A stretch of DNA of 42,429 bases from Microcaldota archaeon (GCA_021791245.1 JAJYWY010000014.1:1-42429); one strand, 5' to 3'; positions 17,869-27,010 are shown, counted from the stretch's first letter. Notes: a model not told the origin generated them from the letters alone. A program made the numbers and translations.

Positions 17869-18576
17869 ATGGAACATGAAAATGCAAAAAACATATCGAA
17901 AATTGGCAAGCTCAGGAAATGGATCAATGGCATTGTAGTATTTGATGTATCCATTTGGCTGATGGCATCTACTTTAATTTCGATAAAAATGTCCAAAATA
18001 ATTACAATGGTTAACGAGATAAGCGTAAACCATTCTGTTAGATCTGCTTGCATGAACGCGACGGAAGTCAATATCTTTGCCGCAGGAAAATTGTACAAGG
18101 CATGCAAAAATATGGAATTGCTCGAATATCCTGGCAATCATCGCAGCCGCAATGCAACTCCCAATCCAAGCATAATATTAAAAAAGGATGCACGCATGCT
18201 GTCATCATTATCCAAAATGTACAGAAAACAAATGGTCACAGATGCATCTTCGATAGAAAATGTGCTTCCTCTTCTATCCCAAGGAAGCAAGGAAAGGGCA
18301 ATGGCATTGAACCGCAGCTTATTGAGTGATAGCATCAAAGTGCCGTATAGTATCAATATGATTGTGCAAAGCGACGTAATAATGGAAGGTGCAATAGGAA
18401 ACTGCAGTGCAAAGCGGTGCAACGGCAAATCGCTCAAATTGCTGCAATCCTATGGAAAAGATTCCTCTATGTATGATTCCTCTTATATGAAATATCTAAT
18501 TGACAGAGCACAAAAGGATATAGCAGATGTTAAAAGCCTTATTAGGACGCCTTTATTGGTAAAAACACCCCGCTAA
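17869..18576 (+). CDS. Hypothetical membrane-associated protein
   Basis: 235-aa ORF between L34e and cmk; N-terminal hydrophobic segment; no recognised family. Confidence 0.5.
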   Translation: MEHENAKNISKIGKLRKWINGIVVFDVSIWLMASTLISIKMSKIITMVNEISVNHSVRSACMNATEVNIFAAGKLYKACKNMELLEYPGNHRSRNATPNPSIILKKDARMLSSLSKMYRKQMVTDASSIENVLPLLSQGSKERAMALNRSLLSDSIKVPYSINMIVQSDVIMEGAIGNCSAKRCNGKSLKLLQSYGKDSSMYDSSYMKYLIDRAQKDIADVKSLIRTPLLVKTPR

Positions 18577-18664
18577 AATTAGCAAACGCAGCTGGAAGCA
18601 TCACAACGTTTGAGGTTCATACGCCCACTATATTGCTTTAATTCTTTGCTTATAATATAAAAAT

Positions 18665-19189
18665 ATGATAATCTGTATATCAGGAATGACAGGTTCGGGG
18701 AAGACTACACTAGGCGAAAAGCTTGCAAAGATGCTCGGGATACAACACGTCTCGCGTAGTTACAAGGAATTCGTTAATAGCAATGAAGAGCTTATGAAAT
18801 TCCTGAAGGACGTGCCTGATGAATTTGTAAGGAAGTTCGACGCTGAAATAAGGAGGGAGGCGAAGAGCGCAGATTCCGTAGTGTCATCATGGCTAGGCCC
18901 TTGGCTGATAAAGGAATCCACCCTCAACGTCCTTCTAGAGGCTAGCTTCGAGGTGAGGACAGACCGGGTAGCAAAAGCAAGAAAGATTACTGCAAAGGAA
19001 GCCCGGGAATACGTAAAGGACAAGGATCTGCGCTTCATAGAAGAGGTTAAAAGGGTTTATGGCATAAATATAGCTGAAGAATCAGGTCGATTCGACCTTA
19101 AGATTAACACCGAGAGGATGTCGCAGGAAGAGATAACTGCAATCATCGCTCTCGCTTCTATTGAAAAAAACAAGAAAATATTTGGGTGA
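18665..19189 (+). CDS. cmk: Archaeal cytidylate kinase
   Basis: MIICISGMTGSGKTTLGEKLAKMLG P-loop; located between L34e and L14e as in many archaea. Confidence 0.9.
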   Translation: MIICISGMTGSGKTTLGEKLAKMLGIQHVSRSYKEFVNSNEELMKFLKDVPDEFVRKFDAEIRREAKSADSVVSSWLGPWLIKESTLNVLLEASFEVRTDRVAKARKITAKEAREYVKDKDLRFIEEVKRVYGINIAEESGRFDLKINTERMSQEEITAIIALASIEKNKKIFG

Positions 19190-19194
19190 ATCTT

Positions 19195-19431
19195 ATGCCT
19201 TTAATCGAAGTAGGAAGGGTTTGTGCGAAGAAGTATGGAAGAGATGCGAGCAGCAGGGCTGTTATAACGAAGATTATCGATGGTAATTTTGTAGAGATTA
19301 TAAGCTCTAGCAGGCCAAAGCCAAGGAAATGTAACGTTAAGCATCTTGAATTCTTCAATGAAAGGATAGATGCGAATGACAGGGCCGCGGTAGCAAAGGC
19401 GATAGAGATAGATCCTTCGAAACTCAAATAG
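19195..19431 (+). CDS. rpl14e: Ribosomal protein L14e
   Basis: MPLIEVGRVCAKKYGRDASSRAVITKIIDGNFVEI...RKCNVKHLEF. Confidence 0.92.
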   Translation: MPLIEVGRVCAKKYGRDASSRAVITKIIDGNFVEIISSSRPKPRKCNVKHLEFFNERIDANDRAAVAKAIEIDPSKLK

Positions 19432-19589
19432 CGATGCAACTTGTGCTGCCTGATGGATCCAGTATCTATGCAGATGAAAAATCGGCACTGATGAAACGGC
19501 TCTTTTTCATGAAAATCTTTATATAGATATATGCTTAATGTTATCCACTTATTTTCCCGCGATAACTGCATTGTGCAGGAGGGATTGAA

Positions 19590-20225
19590 ATGCTCGAAGA
19601 GAAAAAAGAGGAATTTGAGAAATACATTCAGGAGAACAAAGGCAGTAGGAAGTTCAAGCAGAGCATAGAGATGGCGATAAACTTCAAGGATATAAACTTC
19701 AGCAAGCAGGAGAACAGGATAAACCTTGACGTGATGCTTCCTTTTAACAAGGGAAAGCTAAAGAAGATTATGGTCTTCGCATCTGAAAAGGATCTTATAG
19801 AACGGGCAAACAAAGCCAATATAGAGGTCATAAAAGGAGAAGATATACAAGCGATATCTAAGGACCAGGCAAAACTGAACTCCCTTCTAAATTACGAACT
19901 CCTTGCGCAGCCAAATCTGATGCCAAGCATAGCCAAGGGCATGGGTCAGTTCCTAGGACCAAGGAACAGCATGCCTAAACCTCTTATAGGCAACATAGAC
20001 TTTGCAGAAATAGCAAAGCAGTCTAACAAAAGAATAACGCTTAAAATGAAAGGCAAGTTTCTGCCTACTGTGCATTGCGTGATAGGGAGCGAAGACATGC
20101 CGCCAGGCGAAATATTTGGAAACGCGAAAGAAGTGCTGGAGGCGCTGACAAGGAAAATAGGCGGAAACAGAATAAGGTCCGCATATGTAAAGATGACAAT
20201 GAGCAAGCCGCTCAGGCTCGTATAG
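19590..20225 (+). CDS. rpl1: Ribosomal protein uL1
   Basis: GMGQFLGPRNSMPKPL; upstream TATA-like tttatatagatata and GGAGG ribosome-binding site. Confidence 0.95.
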   Translation: MLEEKKEEFEKYIQENKGSRKFKQSIEMAINFKDINFSKQENRINLDVMLPFNKGKLKKIMVFASEKDLIERANKANIEVIKGEDIQAISKDQAKLNSLLNYELLAQPNLMPSIAKGMGQFLGPRNSMPKPLIGNIDFAEIAKQSNKRITLKMKGKFLPTVHCVIGSEDMPPGEIFGNAKEVLEALTRKIGGNRIRSAYVKMTMSKPLRLV

Positions 20226-20233
20226 GTGACATT

Positions 20234-21103
20234 ATGCTTAAAGATCAGAAGAAAGAGTTTGTAAACGAAGCGAAAAAGGAGCTGAAGAAGTATAAGGTAT
20301 TGGCAATAATGCATCTCGAAAATGTCCCTGACAAGCTAGTACAGAAAGCGAGAAACCAGCTCAAGGGGGAAGCCAAATTCTTAATAGCAAGAAAGACTTT
20401 GCTTGCAAAGATAATTGAGAGCAACGACGAGGCTAAGAAGCTGCTGCCTTACATAAGCGGCAATACAGCCCTAATCCTGTCAAACAGCGACCCGATGGAT
20501 ATTTACAAGAAGATAAGCTCTAACAGGCTCAAACTGTACGCCAAGCCAAACCAGATGTCTCCAAGCGACATAACTATAGACGCAGGCGAGACCACTATAC
20601 CTCCTGGGCAAGCTGTGACAGAACTTAAGGCAGCAGGGATAGATGTGCAGATACAGAAAGGGAAGGTAGTAATAGCGAAGACAAAAGTGCTTGTTCCAAA
20701 AGGGTCAAAAATCTCACTTAATGTTGCCAAAGCGCTAAAGACTCTTGATGTTATGCCTTTCGAGACCGGCACATCCCTTAGCGTGATACTAGCGGATGGG
20801 TTGCTATACCTTGAAGATGTGCTCAACATAACAACGGAGAGCGTGGTAAAGGATGCAGCATCTGCGTTCTCCGCTGCGTACGAGCTGTCGCTCAAGCTCA
20901 ATTACATAACGAAGTACAATGTTGACATCTTCCTGAAGAAGGCTTATCTTGAAGCGCTCACGCTGGGTTTGCATGCTAAGATATATGAGCCTACAATATC
21001 AGAAAAGCTTCTTGCAGAAGCAGTATTGCAGGCTCTTGCGCTAAAAGAGGCAGTAAAAGAGGATGCCCCTGCAGAGGAAGGTGAAAAGCAGCAAACGTCT
21101 TGA
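20234..21103 (+). CDS. rpl10: Ribosomal protein uL10 (P0)
   Basis: LKDQKKEFVNEAKKELKKYKVLAIMHLENVPDKLVQKARNQLKG; follows uL1. Confidence 0.95.
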   Translation: MLKDQKKEFVNEAKKELKKYKVLAIMHLENVPDKLVQKARNQLKGEAKFLIARKTLLAKIIESNDEAKKLLPYISGNTALILSNSDPMDIYKKISSNRLKLYAKPNQMSPSDITIDAGETTIPPGQAVTELKAAGIDVQIQKGKVVIAKTKVLVPKGSKISLNVAKALKTLDVMPFETGTSLSVILADGLLYLEDVLNITTESVVKDAASAFSAAYELSLKLNYITKYNVDIFLKKAYLEALTLGLHAKIYEPTISEKLLAEAVLQALALKEAVKEDAPAEEGEKQQTS

Positions 21104-21104
21104 A

Positions 21105-21704
21105 ATGCAACAATATGATAATATGACTTTTAACATGAAAAATTTATTTAACAACCAGAAGAGCAAGGACCAGAAGCTATTCGATGCTATATGTAATCAT
21201 GACATAGAAGGCCTGCGCGAAGCGCTCAGGCGCGGTGCCAACATCGAAGCCAGGAATATAGCAGGGTTCACTCCAATTCTATATGCCGCTTTTTGCAAAG
21301 AAAAGGAGATGGTGCAGCTGCTATGGGATGCAGGCGCAGACATACGCGCTGTCTCTTCAAGCGGCATGAACATAATCCAATGCATGGTTGGCGCCTCTAC
21401 GTCTAAGAATCTTATGATAGACATCGCAGAGAAGCTCATAAAAGCCGGAGTGAACGTGAACCACCAGGACAGGTCTGGAAAAACCGCCTTAATGGACGCA
21501 GCTGATACATCCGATCGCGAAATGATAAAACTCCTTATGAGAAATGGCGCAGACAAGGATATTTCATACCTAAAGTCAAAGGATAAAAACATAGAAAGAG
21601 CCACACATACAAGGGCAGAGGATATTGCAGCCAATAGAAACTATTTGGACGCATATAAGTTGATAACCGGTAAAGACCTCTATGAGCCAAGAAGAGACAT
21701 TTGA
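21105..21704 (+). CDS. Ankyrin-repeat protein
   Basis: ALRRGANIEARNIAGFTPILYAAFCKEKEMVQLLWDAGADI and LIKAGVNVNHQDRSGKTALMDAADTSDREMIKLLMRNGAD ankyrin repeats. Confidence 0.9.
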   Translation: MQQYDNMTFNMKNLFNNQKSKDQKLFDAICNHDIEGLREALRRGANIEARNIAGFTPILYAAFCKEKEMVQLLWDAGADIRAVSSSGMNIIQCMVGASTSKNLMIDIAEKLIKAGVNVNHQDRSGKTALMDAADTSDREMIKLLMRNGADKDISYLKSKDKNIERATHTRAEDIAANRNYLDAYKLITGKDLYEPRRDI

Positions 21705-21753
21705 CATGCAAACATGAAAGCTTAAATATAGATATGCTTAAAGGTGAAAAATA

Positions 21754-22056
21754 ATGGAATACATATACGCGGCTCTCCTGCTCAATTCTGCAGGAAAGGA
21801 AGTAAACGAGGAAAATCTGAAGAGTGTTGTTAAGGCTGCAGGCGAAGAGCCTGACGAAGCAAGGGCAAAGGCCATAGTGCATTCGCTCAAGGGTGTTGAC
21901 ATAGCCGAAGTCATAAAGAACGCGCAGAACGTTCAGGCTGCAGCACCGCAGCAGACAGCACATGCTGGAGCTGGAGAAGCAAAGAAAGAAGCGCCTAAAG
22001 AGGAGAAGAAGAGCGAGGAGGAAGCTGCAGGAGGACTTGCAAGTCTATTCGGTTGA
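21754..22056 (+). CDS. rpl12: Ribosomal protein P1/L12 (archaeal)
   Basis: [30 protein letters not shown]...[12 protein letters not shown]; own TATA-like sequence upstream (gcttaaatatagatatg). Confidence 0.95.
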   Translation: MEYIYAALLLNSAGKEVNEENLKSVVKAAGEEPDEARAKAIVHSLKGVDIAEVIKNAQNVQAAAPQQTAHAGAGEAKKEAPKEEKKSEEEAAGGLASLFG

Positions 22057-22233
22057 ACAGCTGGTTGGACAATGCATGGTCAATTTATACCTGGCCTCCA
22101 CGTGGCCTTAGTGCAAGCAAGAGATGGGAAGCCGGCATTGCATCCTGCATGCTGGCTTCGCTCCGCGTAAGGTAAATTATTTATATATTTAGTCATAATT
22201 TGTTTCAAAGATCTAAATAGCGATGTGTTATAA

Positions 22234-22563
22234 ATGGACGTTTATGTTGAAAAGCCGAAGTGCACAGGGTGCGATCACTGCAAAGATGTATGTCCGGTAG
22301 CAGTTTTCGAGATGATAGATGTCAACGGCAATGTTAACCAGGATTCTGCCCCAGAAGCTGATCAGTGGAAAGGGCAGCACGATCCAGCGTCATTCCAGAA
22401 ATGGAATGGGGTTTCAGACGGGCACGACCACTTCAAGAAGAAATCCGTAGCTATAAATGGCCCCTCATGTATACTGTGCCAGGCTTGCCTGATAGAGTGC
22501 GAAGGAGAGTGCATAGTCATAAAAGATGACAACGGCAATGTTTATCATTCTGTGTACAAATAG
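22234..22563 (+). CDS. Dicluster ferredoxin-like protein with internal insertion
   Basis: CTGCDHCKDVCPV and CILCQACLIECEGEC clusters separated by an acidic/His-rich stretch. Confidence 0.9.
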   Translation: MDVYVEKPKCTGCDHCKDVCPVAVFEMIDVNGNVNQDSAPEADQWKGQHDPASFQKWNGVSDGHDHFKKKSVAINGPSCILCQACLIECEGECIVIKDDNGNVYHSVYK

Positions 22564-22865
22564 CTTTCCTAGTTGCTTCGATCACGGATTCCTGCATATC
22601 GTCAAGGCAATTTGTGTCAAAAACTTAAGTTCGCCACATCCTAAAAACCTATAAGGTAGGTTACGTATTCTCATTGATAAACATGACTAACAACGTAACG
22701 CTACCCCTAGGAAATAGAGGAATTATTGGAAACGGCAGCTTTCATTGTAAAATCACTGCACTGCTGGATATCGTAACCAACGCATACAAATCGTCTTGTG
22801 TCCATTTGTCAACTTCCTGCTTCATCCATATTTTCGCTAATTCCAATAGTTATCCAATAATTCAA

Positions 22866-24137
22866 TCATGCAAACCAATTATGCAAAATTGAACGTATCC
22901 CCATAAGGAGAACCTGTGAACGGTTCAATAATTTTCCCTTATAGATGATTTTTGCCCTTGTGTGTGCGCCTACACCGTTTATCTCTCCATCAACATTTAT
23001 CTCCCCGCCATAAGATTCTTCGCCAGTTTCTTTGCCAGCGCTTCCGCCGACTTTTATGTTGCCGTTCTTCATATATACACCGGTATAATCGCCAGCGCTT
23101 CCGCCGACTGTGAGGCTGCCGTTCTCCATACGGCTACCAGTATAATGACCCGCGTTTCCGTCGACTTTTATATTTCCGTTTTTCATGCGCCTACCTGTTC
23201 CTTCGCCAGCGCTTCCGCCGACTTTTATGTTGCCGTTCTTCATATATCCACCGGTATAATCGCCAGCGTTTCCGCCGCCTGTAATGCTGCCGTTATCCAT
23301 CTGTTCACCGGTATAATTATTCACATTGCCTACAACCATGATACTACCGCCCATTAGGCACATGCCAGTATAATCGCCTGCATTGTATTGAATCGTTATG
23401 CTACCGTTTTGCATGCAAGAGCCCGTAAAATCTCCCGCGTTTCCGCCGACTGTGAGGCTGCCGTTCTCCATACCGTTACCAGTATTATTGCCCGCGTTGC
23501 CGTGGATTGTGATGCTGCCGGAGTGCATGGAGTAGCCAGTCGCATCGCCAGCGTTGCCATCTACAATTATGCTGCCGCCACGCATGTGTTCGCCAGTATT
23601 ATTGCCCGCGTTTCCGCAGATTGTGATATTACCTCCTTTCATTTCCGAGCCTGTATAATCACCCACATTGCCGTGGATTATTAGATTGCCGCAAGGAAGG
23701 TATAAACCTAGATAATTTACTTTCATACTTGTGAAATCAAGGTTTATTGTGTCTGTTTCTTTGATTATTCTGTTGATCGCAGCAGAGACGAATATACCTA
23801 TAGAATAATTAAAAACTATATTTGCATTTTTATAAGTGCGTTCAATGATTGGAACGAGGAGTTCTATGTCTTTTATTGTATAATCTAATCCCTCAAGCAT
23901 TGCTGACGCGTTGAAAAAGTTGGCATCGATCTTATAGTTAAAATTTCCTAGCACATCGACATTATAGTTAAAATTTATTAGAGTTTTTTCAAATAATTTA
24001 AGCAACATTTTTTCATTTGTTGCATGTGTATTTTTATCATATTCTGTGATATTGAGATTGCCTTCTTCTTCTGGCATCCTTAGCACATTTGCAAGAGGCT
24101 TTAGGTTTTCATCTTCTTTCCGCCTTTGCTGCTCCAT
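22866..24137 (-). CDS. Repeat protein with GXGXG/FwdC-GltB3-like right-handed beta-helix domain
   Basis: About 12 tandem 19-residue units such as GYMKNGNIKVGGSAGEGT / GRRMKNGNIKVDGNAGHYT / GSRMENGSLTVGGSAGDYT after a unique ~135-aa N-terminal region. Confidence 0.85.
   Translation of the reverse strand: MEQQRRKEDENLKPLANVLRMPEEEGNLNITEYDKNTHATNEKMLLKLFEKTLINFNYNVDVLGNFNYKIDANFFNASAMLEGLDYTIKDIELLVPIIERTYKNANIVFNYSIGIFVSAAINRIIKETDTINLDFTSMKVNYLGLYLPCGNLIIHGNVGDYTGSEMKGGNITICGNAGNNTGEHMRGGSIIVDGNAGDATGYSMHSGSITIHGNAGNNTGNGMENGSLTVGGNAGDFTGSCMQNGSITIQYNAGDYTGMCLMGGSIMVVGNVNNYTGEQMDNGSITGGGNAGDYTGGYMKNGNIKVGGSAGEGTGRRMKNGNIKVDGNAGHYTGSRMENGSLTVGGSAGDYTGVYMKNGNIKVGGSAGKETGEESYGGEINVDGEINGVGAHTRAKIIYKGKLLNRSQVLLMGIRSILHNWFA
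22990..23710 (-). repeat. Coding tandem repeats (57-nt period) inside the beta-helix gene
   Basis: Near-identical blocks, e.g. ccgacttttatgttgccgttcttcatatat[a/c]caccggtataatcgccagcg at ~23048 and ~23217. Confidence 0.85.
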
Positions 24138-24393
24138 TGTTTTACCTATTATTTACGCTATATATCTTTTAGTAAGAGTTTATAAACATACCTCTCAAAT
24201 AAGGCAAGAGGGTGTTGAAAATTTATAATACCTTCAGTTCCACTATTGTGAAAGGTTTTTGCTCTATCGTTCCATATAAAAGTCGGGCGGAAGACCAACC
24301 GCAAAGAGCCTGTTTTGTAGAGTAGACGTCTATATTACTAGCGGAGCTGCCGCCCAATTCATGTGGGCGACACACTCCCGCCTAGTTGAAAAC

Positions 24394-25015
24394 ATGAAAG
24401 CATTATCAAAGATAAAGAAAATTATACCTATCGTAGGAAAACAGGCCGCCTTAGTATCAAGGGAACTTGGACATTGGTACGTGAAAGGAAGGGAGTATGG
24501 AAAACATGTCGTTGCATTGGCGCTAGGTTCCATATTCAGATGTAGCGACAGAGAGTTGCCCGATGAACTTCAATGCAGAGGTCTACTGAAAATATTAGGA
24601 TATCAGAGGACACCAAACCATTCAATCTTCTCAAAGATTAGAAATGAGGTTGGTGAAGAAAAGATTGGAAGAGTTGCGGAGGAAATAATATCTTCTGTGT
24701 ACAAAAGAAGATTCGTCTCATTAATGGCCATAGACAGCACTTACATTCCCTATTATTTCGAAGATTATTTGAATGCAAAATGGGGAGGTTATCTGTTCAA
24801 GTATGCACTTTGATAACAGAAGTAATTAGCATACAAATGTTAGCCGAAGGCATGGCAAATTTCCGTTTTCATGCGTTCATGGAAAATTGTGAGAAAAAAG
24901 ATTATTTCTGTAACGTGAATACCGAACCAGTTGCTTCAAAAATCAGAAATCTTGTCTATTCGAAGAGAAATACAAATATCTTCAACAGCTTCCCGATGCC
25001 GTGATATATAAAAAC
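24394..25015 (+). pseudogene. Decayed DDE (IS4-like) transposase
   Basis: LPDELQCRGLLKILGYQRTPNHSIFSKIRNEVG...FVSLMAIDSTYIPYY then frame breaks; later NTEPVASKIRNLVYSKR and, in another frame, EKYKYLQQLPDAVIYKNLL. Confidence 0.75.
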
Positions 25016-25048
25016 CTTCTTATAAGTTTAACATCTAAAATATAACAT

Positions 25049-26224
25049 ATGCCCAAGAAAATGGAGAAAGAGAAAAGGGAAGAACTGAAGCTAAGAATAC
25101 TGAAAGCGCTAAGCCTAAATTCACGTGCAAGCGTCAATGATCTGGCAAACTATTTGCATATACCAAAACCCTCAGCATATATTCTCATGAACGAAGCCAT
25201 AAACGAATATGGCATTGTTTTTGTCCCGGAGATAAATATAGAGAACATATGGCGCTACGAATTCCTGAAGCTCACGAAGGTTCATTCCAAGAGGGAGATG
25301 TTCTACAGAACCCTTGAGCAGATGCATGAGATGGGTTTTGAAGAATACATAGTGATGATAAAGTTTATAGGCAGGGTGCCAGGCAACGAAGAGTTCATGA
25401 AAGCGACCAAGAGCTCATACATGCTCCAGTTTGCCTCAAAGCTTAAAGGCGAGCATAATTTCATGATGTACCTTGTTGGAAGGAGCTTCACCCATATAGA
25501 TAATTTCGTTACTCATTTCTCGACGGAGCTAAAGAATTACAAATTTGTAAGCCAGATAATAAGAATAAGAAAGGGAATGGGGTTTTTTCCTATCCGCAAC
25601 GAGCTTATAGAAAAATTTGAGATAGCGGAGGCTTACAAGAATCTGCTTCTTGGATTGAATGGCAAGGGCAGGGCAAGGATAGAGGATATGTCGAAGGGGA
25701 CGGACACGAACAGGGTAGGCCTTATATATGCTTTTGAAAGGCTGAGGAATACGGACATATTATCCAGAATAAGCTATTATGAGGAGAAACCCGCCCTAAA
25801 GAAGACCTTATTGATAAACATAGACGTGTTAAACATGACTAAATTCTACAAAGGCCAGAAAGAATGGTACCTTAGCCTTGTCAAAAGATATGAATACAGG
25901 CACAATGAGATAGATTTCATGTGTGATATATCTAACCCCCTAGGCCTTTTTATTATAGCTACATTCGAGAACCAGGAAGAAGCTGACAAATTCATAAAAA
26001 ATGCTAAGGACATGCTTAAGGAAGGGGCAAATATAAAGTATCATTTGGTCGAGGAAGTGCTATTGGGCAAGCTTGGCATAAGGAACATGGACATGAAATT
26101 CACCCATGTGTATGGTGAGCTGGAATACCACAAAATAGTGCCAAAAGTAAGCAAGGTACATATGGGCGAGTATCAGCATACACTTCCAAGATTCGCAGAA
26201 GATGTAGTAAAAGAATTCGAGTGA
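25049..26224 (+). CDS. Winged-helix (Lrp/AsnC-like) transcriptional regulator
   Basis: N-terminal LRILKALSLNSRASVNDLANYLHIPKPSAYILMNEAI HTH; second HTH-like segment GKGRARIEDMSKGTDTNRVGLIYAFERLRNTDIL. Confidence 0.65.
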   Translation: MPKKMEKEKREELKLRILKALSLNSRASVNDLANYLHIPKPSAYILMNEAINEYGIVFVPEINIENIWRYEFLKLTKVHSKREMFYRTLEQMHEMGFEEYIVMIKFIGRVPGNEEFMKATKSSYMLQFASKLKGEHNFMMYLVGRSFTHIDNFVTHFSTELKNYKFVSQIIRIRKGMGFFPIRNELIEKFEIAEAYKNLLLGLNGKGRARIEDMSKGTDTNRVGLIYAFERLRNTDILSRISYYEEKPALKKTLLINIDVLNMTKFYKGQKEWYLSLVKRYEYRHNEIDFMCDISNPLGLFIIATFENQEEADKFIKNAKDMLKEGANIKYHLVEEVLLGKLGIRNMDMKFTHVYGELEYHKIVPKVSKVHMGEYQHTLPRFAEDVVKEFE

Positions 26225-26600
26225 TTGGCAAAAATTCCCTTTAAATTAGAACCCTGTTTAGGATCTTCCTACTCGACTTTATGCTTCCGTGGTAGTCATC
26301 TCTAAATCTAATGGCCTTGCCAGAGACTAGTAATCTAGGGCAATGCACGGCTGCGCCGCTAGGAGAAGCTATAATTATTTTTATTCCGTTCTTTGAATGA
26401 ACTTTCACGCTAACACTAATGATATCTAATAAAAGTATGTTCTTTAAATCTTCCTATAATTTATATGTAGTGCAATAAATAGACAACATCCTGGCTTTGC
26501 CTGACTAATGGCATCATATGCACGTTTCACATTATCTCCATAAATTTGTTGGGAACTGTGCCTTTTTTTCTACTTTTTTACAGAATGCATGGCAGAAAGC

Positions 26601-26635
26601 TCATCTTTAAAAGAGGTGAGGTGAATGCGAATGCA
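26601..26635 (+). mobile_element. Possible relic left end of a TnpB-type element
   Basis: gctcatctttaaaagaggtgaggtgaatgcgaatg resembles the left-end hairpin plus gaaggcgaatg segment preceding tnpB at 42174 (cctatcttttagataggagatgaaggcgaatg); no TnpB follows. Confidence 0.3.
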
Positions 26636-27010
26636 CATAAGTATTGTTGGTGGAATTACGATGTTTGTTTCGCAAATGTATGAAATACTTCCTGAAAAGT
26701 ACTATCCAGAATCAAGTGAGATATGCCCAAATGATGCACTACTGCACGAAATCCGTATTTGGGAATGCACCTGTTTTCATCCAAAGGGGCAGGTATAGCG
26801 ACATATCCGTATTGCATGCAGACATGGATGCATGCAAGGGGAGCACTGATGCCCTAGAGAGGCAATGCAAGGATGCTCTGCGGCCTTGAACCCAGTAATG
26901 GTTCCGAAACCTGCTCCGATGGCAACATGTGGGAACGGACAAAGGCAGAAGCAGAGTGCAAAGAGAACCCCGCAGAATTTATTCGCGGAAGGATATCACC
27001 ATTATTGCTG

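Noticed and set aside
22674-22892. 72-aa plus-strand ORF downstream of ferredoxin
   Set aside because: No recognisable motif, no clear promoter/RBS, overlaps the 3' end of the solenoid gene; not supported enough to call.
22962-23684. Regular spaced repeats resembling a CRISPR array, and plus-strand ORFs over the same region
   Set aside because: The period is exactly coding (57 nt = 19 aa) in one minus-strand frame with degenerate units and no unique spacers; the plus-strand ORFs are shadows of the repeat protein.
26888-27000. Possible SRP- or tRNA-like RNA in gaacccagtaatggttcc...gaaccccgcagaattt
   Set aside because: No cloverleaf or SRP helix 8 signature could be assembled; likely decayed non-coding DNA.
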